A DNA stretch of 64,000 bases, taken from assembly GCA_947364045.1 (NCBI GenBank), contig CANARN010000001.1:62001-126000 (forward strand), in the 5' to 3' direction. Origin of the DNA: an uncultured Clostridia bacterium (GTDB taxonomy: Bacteria > Bacillota > Clostridia > Oscillospirales > Acutalibacteraceae). The notes beneath the pieces were generated by a model. The model worked only from the letters and a program-made list of their open reading frames with translations, made no database searches and was not told the DNA's origin. Shown in pieces: positions 1-9,732 of this stretch. The position numbers were made by a program, and so were the translations under genes. The number at the start of each line of letters is the position of its first letter. Within the stretch, counting starts at the first letter, position 1.

Positions 1-596
1 CCGCCCAAGGCTTCACATTCGCTTGTGAATTTAATGAATAAGAATGCCGCCGCGCCGAAGGAAACGGTACTTAAAGCATTGAGAATAACATTAAAAATGT
101 ACCGTAAATTCATACCTGCAATGAGAATAACCAAAAAATTAAGAACACCGCAGACAACTGAGAACAGCAAAGCTACGCAAGCGGCAATTAAAAGCGTCGC
201 CGCATTGCCGAGAACCTCTCCGCCGGCAAGAGCGATAACTGAGCCGATATCATTTTTAAGAAGATAGTTTAAAATGAAAGTGAGAAAAGAAACCGTTTGC
301 TTTTCTTCATAGAACGGAAGAGAAAGCTTAAAGGTGTAAAGCGGAAGCACAAGGGCAATAAGCGGGGCAAAGGTCATTACAAAACGGGCAATGCGAAGCT
401 TTGAGCCGAACAGAGCCGATTTAAAGTTTTTAGTTCTGTAATGAAGTCTTGCAAATGAGGTTTCGGCAATATCTGCATCCTCCTCAAGACGCTCTTCCCA
501 TTTGTGATTAGGAATGTTCACTCCGCACTTGGGACATTCTGCTTTTATATTCCAAAATTTTAAAGTGTATCCGCATTCGGGACATTTTGCAGCCAT
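1..596 (-). CDS. Zinc-ribbon membrane protein, 3' end cut by window edge
   Basis: This reading frame starts at the ATG whose complement is 594-596 and runs off the left edge without a stop, so about 198 N-terminal residues are visible. The first 25 residues hold two CxxC pairs (Cys5/Cys8 and Cys21/Cys24), a classic zinc ribbon. A charged linker follows, then at least three hydrophobic stretches (about residues 66-90, 117-140 and 143-165). This zinc-ribbon-plus-membrane layout is common in uncharacterised Firmicutes proteins. No function is recognised. The ribosome binding site is weak (GAAAGAG). Confidence 0.7.
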   Translation of the reverse strand, partial: MAAKCPECGYTLKFWNIKAECPKCGVNIPNHKWEERLEEDADIAETSFARLHYRTKNFKSALFGSKLRIARFVMTFAPLIALVLPLYTFKLSLPFYEEKQTVSFLTFILNYLLKNDIGSVIALAGGEVLGNAATLLIAACVALLFSVVCGVLNFLVILIAGMNLRYIFNVILNALSTVSFGAAAFLFIKFTSECEALG

Positions 597-659
597 AAAA
601 TCACTCTTTCAACAGCATTTTGTTTATGTAAAATTAAATCATTAATTATTTTACTACAA

Positions 660-2159
<1,500 letters not shown>

Positions 2160-2178
2160 TTATGTTGTCCCCCTTGGG

Positions 2179-3426
2179 TTATTTGGTTTCTTCATCTGTC
2201 GGCTGGCGCTCTTTTAAAAACGAGTGTAGCAAATCAATATTCTTATCAAAGTCAAGCACAAGGCTGTCACCCACGCCTGAAATTATTTTGTTGGTCCAGG
2301 TTTTGTCAGCGGGAATTGAGTGCTGAACAAGCGGGAAGGAATAAGCCTTTTCACGCAGAGCGTTAATTCCGAACTGAAGTATGTCGTCAGACGGAATGTT
2401 TGTGCGGAACATCGGCATAATTTCCTGAGCTAAAGCTAAAATTTCTTTAGGCTCCTGCGCAAACACCTTGTTTATTATAGCCTGTATTACTTTTCTTTGG
2501 CGCTGAGTTCTCATAAAGTCAGAGTCAAGATAACGTATTCTTGAATACCAGAGAGCCTGACCGCCCGTAAAGTGATTTTTACCCTCTTTCAGCTCTTCGG
2601 GAAAATCTTTTTTGATTGATTTTGTCATTTTATGACCGCTGTTTATGTATTTTGCTTCTTTTGCCGTAATTTCAACGTCAATTCCGCCCACCTTGTCGAT
2701 AATCTTTTCAAATATTTCAAAATCAACAATTGCATAATAGGGAATGTCAACCTTAAAATTCAGCTCTAAAGTGTCAGTAAGCATTTGTATTCCGCCGCGG
2801 AAATACGCTGAGTTAAGCTTGTTTTTACGCAGACCCTCGCGCGCGATTGTAACGTATGAGTCACGCAGGAACGATGTAAGCTTAATTTGACGGTTCTTGT
2901 AGTCAAGAGTCAAAAGAATCATTGTGTCAGAGCGTGAGCTTACGTCCTTTTCTCTTGCGTCTGTGCCGACAAGTAAAACATTTATTTGCTGGCTGTCTTT
3001 ATAAAGCTCAGAGTCGGAAATGTAAGTGTTCTCTTTAAGAGGCTCGTCAACAGTTATACTGTCAATAAGATTTTTGACTGTTGAATAAGCAAAATACCCT
3101 ACACTTCCCGTAACGGCAATTACAATTACAAGCAGAATTGATATAACTGCAAGCACAGGGTGATGCTTTCTCTTTTTCTTCTTTTTAAGGTTAGGGTCTT
3201 CGGGAATCATATTTCCGTAAACCTCGTCAGCGTCTTCAAAAGAGTATTCCTGACGGCGTCTGTTGTCGGCGGAGCTGTTAAATTTTATTTGCGGCTCAGC
3301 GCCGTAGCTGTCGGAAAAAGAAGAAATTTCCTGAATATCGTCGTCTTCAATATTAACTTTAAATTTAGGCTTTGAGGGAGCGTTTGAATAAAAATCCTCA
3401 AAATCATCATTTCTGTTGTTAGCCAA
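2179..3426 (-). CDS. LCP (LytR-CpsA-Psr) family cell-wall protein
   Basis: LCP enzymes transfer undecaprenyl-linked glycopolymers such as teichoic acid or capsule onto peptidoglycan at the outer membrane face. The protein has an acidic cytoplasmic N-terminus of about 80 residues, a lysine-rich patch (81-87), one transmembrane helix (about 91-113) and an extracellular LCP domain from about residue 147. That domain shows the family motifs LLVGTDAR, SRSDTMILLTLD and SFLRDSY with its conserved Arg and Asp residues. The start codon is TTG, chosen because AAAGGATGAAGGA lies just upstream and the only nearby ATG is followed by an in-frame stop. Confidence 0.9.
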   Translation of the reverse strand: MANNRNDDFEDFYSNAPSKPKFKVNIEDDDIQEISSFSDSYGAEPQIKFNSSADNRRRQEYSFEDADEVYGNMIPEDPNLKKKKKRKHHPVLAVISILLVIVIAVTGSVGYFAYSTVKNLIDSITVDEPLKENTYISDSELYKDSQQINVLLVGTDAREKDVSSRSDTMILLTLDYKNRQIKLTSFLRDSYVTIAREGLRKNKLNSAYFRGGIQMLTDTLELNFKVDIPYYAIVDFEIFEKIIDKVGGIDVEITAKEAKYINSGHKMTKSIKKDFPEELKEGKNHFTGGQALWYSRIRYLDSDFMRTQRQRKVIQAIINKVFAQEPKEILALAQEIMPMFRTNIPSDDILQFGINALREKAYSFPLVQHSIPADKTWTNKIISGVGDSLVLDFDKNIDLLHSFLKERQPTDEETK

Positions 3427-3551
3427 AATCCTTCATCCTTTACAATAAACATATACATCGTTATTTTACAACAAGAGCTTTAAAATAACAATATGTTTTT
3501 TATAAAAAACGGTATAAAAATAAAAAAATGTATATTTCTTTTTGTCACCTA

Positions 3552-3580
3552 TTGCAAGAGAGATATAAAATATGTATAAT
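3552..3580 (+). promoter_or_regulatory. Sigma-A-type promoter for the Nudix gene
   Basis: TTGCAA (3552-3557), a 17-base spacer and TATAAT (3575-3580) lie 32 bases upstream of the start codon. The gene also has a TAGGAG ribosome binding site 9 bases before its ATG. Confidence 0.7.
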
Positions 3581-3611
3581 ATGTTCAGTTTTAGTTTAGG
3601 AGTATGAATTT

Positions 3612-4358
3612 ATGCTGGGCAAATATGTAACAGTGCGTGTCACCAAGCCTATGCACTCCTTTGACGCAGAGAACGGAATCAGAAATGAACTGAATTTCGG
3701 TAAGGTTGAAAGCGGGTTGGAACCGAGAACACCGGTCAAGGGCGCATACATTATGGGAGTTAACCATAGAGTAAGGCTGTTTGAGGGCAGAGTAATAGCA
3801 ATCATAAAAAGAAAAAATATGGGCGGAATTGTTCTCGTTGTTGCACCCAAAAGCAAAAGGTATATTATTCACGATATTGAAGACGCAATAGCTTATGCAG
3901 AAAAAGACGGTACTTACGAGCTTAGCTGTCTTTACGAAACATCGTGCGGGGCTGTAGTTTACAGAATAATAAACGGTGAGGTCAGGTTTCTGCTAATCAA
4001 AAACAAGAGAAGTCTTAACTGGGGCTTTCCGAAAGGGCATATGGAACGCGGTGAGGACGAGCATATGACCGCATACAGAGAGGTGCTGGAGGAAACGGGA
4101 ATAAGAGCTGAATTTCTGCCGGATTTTCGCATTAAGTCTGAATATTCAATTCAAAACAAAATTGAAAAAAAGGTTATAATTTTCCTTGCAACCACGCAGG
4201 ATACGCATACGGTCATTCAGCAGGAGGAAATTGAGGAGTATTTATGGCTCGGCTATGAAAAAGCTATGGATACGTTAAAGTTCCCGAATGACAGACAAAT
4301 TCTTATAAAAGCAAATGCATACTTAAAGCTGAGGGAAACCCTGCCCAATATGCCGTAA
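3612..4358 (+). CDS. Degenerate pyrophosphatase-like domain fused to Nudix hydrolase
   Basis: Residues 1-97 follow the pattern of small family I inorganic pyrophosphatases (LGKYVTVRVTKP, ELNFGKVESG, AYIMGV, FEGRVIAIIKR, LVVAP). The metal-binding acids are gone: the usual DGExxDAY region reads RTPVKGAY and the NDxExK region reads NMGGIV. Residues 112-235 are a Nudix domain with a complete Nudix box at 142-164 (Gly142, Glu148, Arg156, Glu157, Glu160, Glu161, Gly163), close to Ap4A hydrolases (FPKGHMERGE). The prediction is a nucleoside polyphosphate hydrolase whose N-terminal domain has become a non-catalytic binding module. Substrate is unknown. Confidence 0.85.
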   Translation: MLGKYVTVRVTKPMHSFDAENGIRNELNFGKVESGLEPRTPVKGAYIMGVNHRVRLFEGRVIAIIKRKNMGGIVLVVAPKSKRYIIHDIEDAIAYAEKDGTYELSCLYETSCGAVVYRIINGEVRFLLIKNKRSLNWGFPKGHMERGEDEHMTAYREVLEETGIRAEFLPDFRIKSEYSIQNKIEKKVIIFLATTQDTHTVIQQEEIEEYLWLGYEKAMDTLKFPNDRQILIKANAYLKLRETLPNMP

Positions 4359-4468
4359 ATACAGCTTCCCGTGCCGTATTTAAAAAAATTTAAAGAAGTT
4401 CAGGAGGACTGCCGATTAAAATTATATCGCGCAGGGCTTCCTCTCAGTTTGAAAAGCAGGTGTCACAA

Positions 4469-4963
4469 ATGCTTGAGCAAATAGTTGAAGGAATACTTGA
4501 ATTTTTTACGGATAAAATGCCTGCGGAGCTGACGGCTTTTTTGATTTCCGTTATGCCCGTTTTGGAAATAAGGGGCGGAATGATAGCGGCAAGGCTTTTG
4601 GAAATGCCGTTTCTGAAAGCATTTATTATCTGTTATTTAGGCAATATGTTACCTATTCCGTTTATCATTCTTTTTATAAGAAAAATATTTGAATTTTTAA
4701 GACGGTTTAAATTTTTCGGAAAGATTATTGATAAGCTTGAGAAGAAGACAGAGAAGAATAAAGATAAGGTACTGAAATATGAGGCATGGGGTCTTTTGCT
4801 GTTCGTTGCAATTCCTCTTCCGGGGACGGGCGGCTGGACAGGAGCTTTAATGGCGGCTCTTCTCGATATAAGGCTTAAAAAGTCACTGCCGATAATTGCC
4901 CTCGGCGTGCTTATTGCAGGGTTTATTATGTCGGGACTGACATACGGTATTTTTCATATGTAA
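4469..4963 (+). CDS. Small multi-drug export family membrane protein
   Basis: Matches the Sm_multidrug_ex family (Pfam PF06695) by its hallmark stretches PVLEIRGGMIAA, GNMLPIPFIILF and AIPLPGTGGWTGALMA. It is about 165 residues with four or five hydrophobic segments and a lysine-rich loop between the halves. Family function is not firmly established despite the name. The start is uncertain. ATG 4469 has AGG eight bases upstream; GTG 4460 is in frame but poorly placed. The strongest ribosome binding site, AGGAGG at 4402-4407, points instead to an in-frame ATT at 4415. Confidence 0.82.
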   Translation: MLEQIVEGILEFFTDKMPAELTAFLISVMPVLEIRGGMIAARLLEMPFLKAFIICYLGNMLPIPFIILFIRKIFEFLRRFKFFGKIIDKLEKKTEKNKDKVLKYEAWGLLLFVAIPLPGTGGWTGALMAALLDIRLKKSLPIIALGVLIAGFIMSGLTYGIFHM

Positions 4964-4986
4964 TTTAACTGAATACATAAAAAATT

Positions 4987-5008
4987 GGGACGATGTGGGC
5001 ATCGTCCC
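4987..5008. repeat. Palindromic repeat, copy 1
   Basis: GGGACGATG, loop TGGG, CATCGTCCC: a perfect 9-bp stem. An identical 22-base copy lies at 5257-5278. No T-run follows, so it is not an ordinary terminator. Confidence 0.8.
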
Positions 5009-5036
5009 TCAGACTGTCGATAAAGCCACAAAAGCG

Positions 5037-5137
5037 TGCATAAGTAAAAATATGTCGGCATAGTTTATCATTAAATTTTAAATTATCTGTTATACATAAC
5101 GGACACAGCCTTCTGCTGTGTCCGTTAACTTATGCAC
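5037..5137. repeat. Nested inverted repeats
   Basis: Outer arms GTGCATAAGT (5037-5046) and ACTTATGCAC (5128-5137) are a perfect 10-bp inverted pair. They enclose a hairpin with 12-bp arms AACGGACACAGC and GCTGTGTCCGTT (about 5098-5126) and a 5-base loop. The symmetry suggests a folded element of about 100 bases. Confidence 0.65.
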
Positions 5138-5220
5138 TTGACGTTTTTTCTCCCTCTCGGAGTACCTTAGTACGCCTTCGGGTCGAAGAAAACGTCATTT
5201 TATATCTTTCTCGGCAGCCT

Positions 5221-5257
5221 CACAGCGTGTCGAACAATACTTTTTCGACACACTGTG
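5221..5257. repeat. Long imperfect hairpin
   Basis: CACAGCGTGTCGAA pairs with TTCGACACACTGTG, 14 positions with one mismatch, around a loop of about nine bases. Its right arm abuts the second copy of the GGGACGATG hairpin. Confidence 0.6.
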
Positions 5258-5278
5258 GGACGATGTGGGCATCGTCCC
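5257..5278. repeat. Palindromic repeat, copy 2
   Basis: Identical to 4987-5008 (arms GGGACGATG and CATCGTCCC). It lies 19 bases beyond the alr stop codon and a short T-rich tract follows on the plus strand. Confidence 0.8.
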
Positions 5279-5297
5279 TTACTTTTTCTCCGGAATT

Positions 5298-6455
5298 TTA
5301 TTCATAACAGTCTTCGATTTTAACTATTTCTCCGCCTTTTACGTAAACTCTCGGAACACGTTTGTTTATAAGGCAGACGGTTTCATAGTTAAATCTTGCC
5401 TCAGGGTCTGAAATGTCCTCAATACTGATTGTTTCTTTTCCGTCTGTGCCTACAAGCGTTACTTCGTCGCCGCTTTTTACATCAGGAACGGCGGTAACGT
5501 CAATCATAAACTGGTCCATACAAACTCTGCCGATTATGCGGCAGCGCATACCGTGTACAAGAACCTCGCCTTTGTTTGACAAATATCTCGGATACCCGTC
5601 GGAGTAGCCTGCCGTAACAGTCGCAACCTTTGTCGGCTTGTCGGTAACAAAGGTTGAGCCGTAGCTGACGGTGAAACCGCTCGGAACATCTTTGATAAAT
5701 GAAATACTGCTTTTGATTTCCATTGCAGGGTAAAGAGCGCATACATCCTTCAATTCTTCTGACGGATAAAGCCCGTAGGTCACAATTCCGCAGCGTACCA
5801 TATCGCCGTACCGACCGCCGAGTGAAATTGCGGCGGCGCTGTTGTAAATGTGTCTGCAAGGAAGCGGGAAGCCGTCAGCGATTATTTTATCGGTAAACTC
5901 AAAGAATTTCTGCCTTTGCGCTTCGCTGGCGGTTTTGTCTGCCGAATCTGCGCACGGGAAATGGGCAAATGCGCCGAGAATATTAAGACCGCGAAGATTG
6001 AACAGCTTTTTAATATCCTCTTCGCCGTTTTTGTCAGCCTGAAAGCCCAGTCTGCCCATACCGACGTCAATTTTTATGTAAACGCCTGCTTTTTCACCGT
6101 TTTCAACGGCTTTTTCTGAGAGCATTTCGGCTGACGGCAGGTCAAATACGGTTAAATCAATGTTGTGTGTAAGAACAGAAGAAAAATCTTCGGGAAAGGT
6201 ATGACCGAGAATTAAAATTTTGCTGTCAATACCGTTTTTGCGAAGATAAACCGCTTCGCCTGCGGTTGCCACGCCTAAATCCTTAACGCCGATTTCGGAC
6301 AGAAGCGTTGAAACCTCAACTGCGCCGTGACCGTAACCGTCTGCCTTTACAATACCCATAATGCGAACGTCTTTGCCCAATTTTTTACGGACAATGCCTA
6401 TATTCTTTGCAATACTGTCAAGATTTATTTTTGCGTATATTCTTTTAGGGAGCAT
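5298..6455 (-). CDS. alr: Alanine racemase
   Basis: PLP-dependent enzyme that interconverts L- and D-alanine for peptidoglycan. At 385 residues it is of usual length. The PLP lysine lies in the KADGYGHG signature near residue 39, and the second catalytic base is the tyrosine in VSYGSTF of the C-terminal half. The motif GRVCMDQFMIDV, typical of Alr, is present. The ribosome binding site AAGGTGA lies 7 bases before the ATG. A miniature transposable element ends exactly at this site, so the native upstream region has been displaced. Confidence 0.95.
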   Translation of the reverse strand: MLPKRIYAKINLDSIAKNIGIVRKKLGKDVRIMGIVKADGYGHGAVEVSTLLSEIGVKDLGVATAGEAVYLRKNGIDSKILILGHTFPEDFSSVLTHNIDLTVFDLPSAEMLSEKAVENGEKAGVYIKIDVGMGRLGFQADKNGEEDIKKLFNLRGLNILGAFAHFPCADSADKTASEAQRQKFFEFTDKIIADGFPLPCRHIYNSAAAISLGGRYGDMVRCGIVTYGLYPSEELKDVCALYPAMEIKSSISFIKDVPSGFTVSYGSTFVTDKPTKVATVTAGYSDGYPRYLSNKGEVLVHGMRCRIIGRVCMDQFMIDVTAVPDVKSGDEVTLVGTDGKETISIEDISDPEARFNYETVCLINKRVPRVYVKGGEIVKIEDCYE

Positions 6456-6469
6456 ATTTAGTCACCTTA

Positions 6470-6740
6470 AGTTGACGAGCATAATCCGAAATAGTTTTTT
6501 ATCGGATTATTTCCGCCATTTTTTGTTAAAATACTCGATAATCCGCCAGGATTATCTGCGTTTTGTGCCTTGAAATGTCAAAAATCTTCTCAATAAAAAA
6601 TCTTCGACCTGAAAGTGATGATTTTTAAGATGATTTTTGGCTGTTGAGAGCGCAGGAAGGCTGACGCCTTTCAAGCCCGAAACACCGAAAAGCACTGAAA
6701 AGGCACACTTTCAGGCTGTTTCGGATTATGCTCGTCAACT
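6470..6740. mobile_element. MITE with 22-bp perfect terminal inverted repeats and TA target duplication
   Basis: The left end (6470-6491) begins AGTTGACGAGCATAATCC and the right end (6719-6740) is its exact reverse complement across 22 bases. Both ends are flanked by TA (6468-6469 and 6741-6742), the duplication made by IS630/Tc1-mariner-type transposases. The 271-bp interior has no transposase reading frame but holds an internal hairpin (GATAATCC and GGATTATC, 6537-6556). It starts two bases past the trkH stop codon and ends against the alr ribosome binding site. No other copy was seen in the window. Confidence 0.85.
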
Positions 6741-6742
6741 TA

Positions 6743-8194
6743 TTATGAATTCTTTTTCCATGCGGCAGGTGAGAAAAGAATAACCATCGGGAAAATCTCA
6801 AGTCTGCCTATCAGCATATCAATTGTTAAAACAATTTTTGAAAAATCCGTGAGCGAGGAAAAATTACTTGTGGGACCTACTGCGTTAAGACCGGGACCTA
6901 CGTTGTTAATGCAGGTAATTACCGAAGAAACTGTGCTTGTAAAGTCAAGATTGTTAAATGAAACAAGAATTGTTGATACGGCCACAATAACCATATAGAT
7001 AGTAAAATATGAATTGACGGTTGATACGGTTTCCTTGTCAACTACTGCGCCGTCAAGCTTAATACATTTAACGGTTCCGGGGTGTATTGCGCGGCGTATT
7101 TCACGGAACCCCGACTTAAACAGTATAACAATTCTTGCAATTTTAAGTCCGCCGCCTGTCGAGCCTGCCATACTGCCTACAAGCATTAAAGCAACTATAA
7201 TGCATTTTGAAAATGTGGGCCACGTATTGAAATCCGCAGTGACAAAGCCCGTGGTGGATATTATTGACGAAACAGTGAAGCCTGCATCTCTGAGAGCTGC
7301 GCCGAAGGAGTTAACGGCCGGAAGAATGTTTAAAGCTATTGTTACCGTGCTTACAGCGATAATCGAAAGGTAAACCCAAAGCTCTTCGCTTTTAAGTACG
7401 CGCTTTACCTGACGCACAAGAATAAGGTAAAACAGGTTAAAGTTTATTCCGAAAATTATCATAAACAGTGAAAGCACAATTTCGACATAAAGGCTGTCAT
7501 AAGCCGCTACGCTTATATTTTTAATGGCAAAGCCGCCGGTGCCTGCTGTTGAAAAAGCAAGAGTTATACTGTCAAAAAGCGGAACCTTGCCGATGTAAAG
7601 AATAAAAGTTTCAAGCAGTGTAATAGCGGTGTAAAGCAGGTAAAGAATTCTTGCGGTCGCCGTGGTTTTGGAAAGCAGCTTGCCGACTATTGGACCGGGA
7701 ACCTCCGCACGCATTATGTGCATTGAACGTGTGTCCTTTTGCGGCAAAAGGGCAAGGACAAAAACAACAACGCCCATTCCGCCAATCCAGTGGGTGAAGC
7801 TTCGCCAGAAAAGAAGACTTTTGGGCAACGCTTCAATATCTGTTAAAATACTTGCGCCTGTTGTTGTAAGACCCGAAACTGTTTCAAAGAATGCGTCTGT
7901 AAAGCTCGGAATCGCCCTGCTGAAATAAAACGGCAGCGCGCCGAATAATGCTACAAGAATCCATGAAAGCGCAACAATTACAAAGCCTTCTTTGGCAAAT
8001 ATTCTTTTATGCTCAGGTTTGAAAAAAGATAAAACCGCGCCGATAATTAAAAGCAATGCCATAACGGCGGCATAAACAAGAGCCGCAGAAAGCCCTTCGT
8101 CATAGTAAAAGGATATAAACAGAGGCAATGCCATAAACAGAGCTTCAATCATAAGCAGCTTGCCTACGGTTGAACTTATCATCCTGTAATTCAT
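6743..8194 (-). CDS. trkH: Trk/Ktr potassium transporter, membrane subunit
   Basis: Ion-conducting subunit of a K+ uptake system, 483 residues with the four-fold membrane-pore-membrane layout of the TrkH/KtrB family. The selectivity-filter glycines are visible in GLTTTGAS, STAGTGGF, SMAGSTGGG and NNVGPGLN. The C-terminus (LEIFPMVILFSPAAW) is the normal family ending, so the mobile element beyond the stop has not truncated it. It lies 14 bases downstream of the gating subunit gene trkA, and the two form an operon. Confidence 0.94.
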   Translation of the reverse strand: MNYRMISSTVGKLLMIEALFMALPLFISFYYDEGLSAALVYAAVMALLLIIGAVLSFFKPEHKRIFAKEGFVIVALSWILVALFGALPFYFSRAIPSFTDAFFETVSGLTTTGASILTDIEALPKSLLFWRSFTHWIGGMGVVVFVLALLPQKDTRSMHIMRAEVPGPIVGKLLSKTTATARILYLLYTAITLLETFILYIGKVPLFDSITLAFSTAGTGGFAIKNISVAAYDSLYVEIVLSLFMIIFGINFNLFYLILVRQVKRVLKSEELWVYLSIIAVSTVTIALNILPAVNSFGAALRDAGFTVSSIISTTGFVTADFNTWPTFSKCIIVALMLVGSMAGSTGGGLKIARIVILFKSGFREIRRAIHPGTVKCIKLDGAVVDKETVSTVNSYFTIYMVIVAVSTILVSFNNLDFTSTVSSVITCINNVGPGLNAVGPTSNFSSLTDFSKIVLTIDMLIGRLEIFPMVILFSPAAWKKNS

Positions 8195-8208
8195 TTTCTT
8201 TCCTTCGT

Positions 8209-9564
8209 TTATCTGAAAATTTCGTTAATACTTCTGAACTGCTTGCTTTTTGAAACGATTATTACGCTGTCGCCTGTCTGAATGGTGTCGTCGCCTCTCG
8301 GGAAGATGACGCGTCCGTTTCTTATAATGCTTGCAATCAAAGTGTTTTTGTGTATTTTTAACTCTTTAAGAGGTATTCCGGTTTTGCCGAAATCCGAGGT
8401 TATGAAAAATTCAAGGGCTTCAACCTTTCCGCCGACAAGCTTGTAAAGAGTTTGAACACTTGATTCACCTGAGTTGCCGATTGCTCGGATATATCCGACT
8501 ATTCTGTCTGCTGCAATGTTTTTTGACGAAAAAGCAGAGTCCATTCCGATGCTTTCAAGAACCTTTGAGGATACACGGTTGATTTTGGCAACGGTTTTTG
8601 TAATTCCGAGAGATGAAGCGTACATTGAAGAGATAATGTTTTCTTCGTCTATTGTGGTAAGGGCTACAAACGCGTCAAGGGACTCAATTCCCTGCTCGAA
8701 AAGCGTGTCGCGGTCCGTTCCGTCACCGTTTATAATTTTTACATCGGGAAGAGCTACCGACAAGGCTTCACAGCGTGACAAATTGTTCTCAATTATTTTG
8801 ACATTGTAGCCGCCGCTTTCGGATAGCTGTTTAGCAAGGTAATAGCCCACCTTGCCGCCACCGATAATCATAATATTTTTTGTTTTATGACGGTAAATTC
8901 CCAGTTTTTTCATAAATTTAACAAGCTCTTTACGCGGAGCTGTAATGTAAAGCTTGTCGCCCGCTTTTAATACGGAGTCTCCCCAAGGAATAAACACATC
9001 TGAATTTCTCTGAATGGCGCATATAAGAACATTGACGTTAAATTTTTTCTGAATGTCAGAAAGTATGGTGTCGCAAAGCGGATTGTCCTGCTTTAGTTTT
9101 ATTTCAACAAGGTCAACAGCGCCCTTTGCAAAGGATTCCATATTTATAGCAGAGGGAAAATGAAGTACTTTGGCAATTTCTCCTGCCGCCGCATACTCGG
9201 GATTTACCGTCATACTGAGTCCGAGTTCATTTCGGAAAAACGAGAACTGCTTGCTGTAATCAGGGTTGCGAACTCGGGCTATAGTATGCTTAACGCCTGC
9301 TTTTTTTGCAACAAGACAGGAAAGAATATTCAATTCATCTGTTTGAGTCAATGCTATGAAAACATCAGCGGAATCAACGTCTGCCTCCATTTGAACATCA
9401 TAGTTTGCCGCGTTGCCGCATATTCCCAAAATGTCATAAGAATTTACAAGGCGTTCAATAAGCTTTGAGTTGGTATCAATTACGACTACATCGTGATTTT
9501 CGCCCGAAAGCTGTTCAATAAGCGTTTCGCCTACCTTACCGCCGCCTGCAATAATAATATTCAT
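8209..9564 (-). CDS. trkA: Trk potassium uptake regulatory subunit TrkA
   Basis: Cytoplasmic ring-forming subunit that gates TrkH in response to NAD(H) or other nucleotides. At 451 residues it is the long form with two tandem RCK units. The first begins with the Rossmann loop GGGKVGETL near residue 7. The second begins IIGGGKVGYYLAKQL near residue 232. Each is followed by a TrkA_C domain. An AGGAG ribosome binding site precedes the ATG. Confidence 0.94.
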   Translation of the reverse strand: MNIIIAGGGKVGETLIEQLSGENHDVVVIDTNSKLIERLVNSYDILGICGNAANYDVQMEADVDSADVFIALTQTDELNILSCLVAKKAGVKHTIARVRNPDYSKQFSFFRNELGLSMTVNPEYAAAGEIAKVLHFPSAINMESFAKGAVDLVEIKLKQDNPLCDTILSDIQKKFNVNVLICAIQRNSDVFIPWGDSVLKAGDKLYITAPRKELVKFMKKLGIYRHKTKNIMIIGGGKVGYYLAKQLSESGGYNVKIIENNLSRCEALSVALPDVKIINGDGTDRDTLFEQGIESLDAFVALTTIDEENIISSMYASSLGITKTVAKINRVSSKVLESIGMDSAFSSKNIAADRIVGYIRAIGNSGESSVQTLYKLVGGKVEALEFFITSDFGKTGIPLKELKIHKNTLIASIIRNGRVIFPRGDDTIQTGDSVIIVSKSKQFRSINEIFR

Positions 9565-9674
9565 TTTCAGAATCTCCTATGAAAAAACTTAAACATTATA
9601 ATATTACCACATTTTATGGAAATTTCAATATATAATCTTTGTATAGAAGAATTTTATGCTGCTTTAACTTTTCA

Positions 9675-9703
9675 TTGACCGAATAGTGAATTTGTGTTAA
9701 ATT
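9675..9703 (+). promoter_or_regulatory. Probable promoter upstream of EEP-family gene
   Basis: TTGACC (9675-9680), 17-base spacer, TAAATT (9698-9703), 29 bases before the chosen ATG. Confidence 0.45.
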
Positions 9704-9732
9704 AGAATAAAGAAATGTTGGGAGAGATATTT

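Larger units (their letters stand above)
4964..5297. other. Gene-free structured intergenic block
   Basis: A 334-base stretch with no supportable gene lies between the convergent exporter (+) and alr (-). It contains two copies of one short hairpin (4987-5008 and 5257-5278), a nested inverted repeat (5037-5137) and a further long hairpin (5221-5257). The density of palindromes suggests non-autonomous repeat DNA or a folded RNA rather than simple terminators. Confidence 0.6.

Noticed and set aside
25..267. Plus-strand 80-residue frame at the left edge
   Set aside because: It is antisense to the zinc-ribbon membrane protein, whose minus-strand frame has better composition, motifs and a proper start.
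4987..5278. The two GGGACGATG hairpins as ordinary terminators
   Set aside because: Neither is followed by a convincing T-run, and exact duplication of loop and stem suggests a repeat.
5500..5859. Alternative frames within alr
   Set aside because: Shadows of alr with Arg/Cys-rich, unnatural composition.
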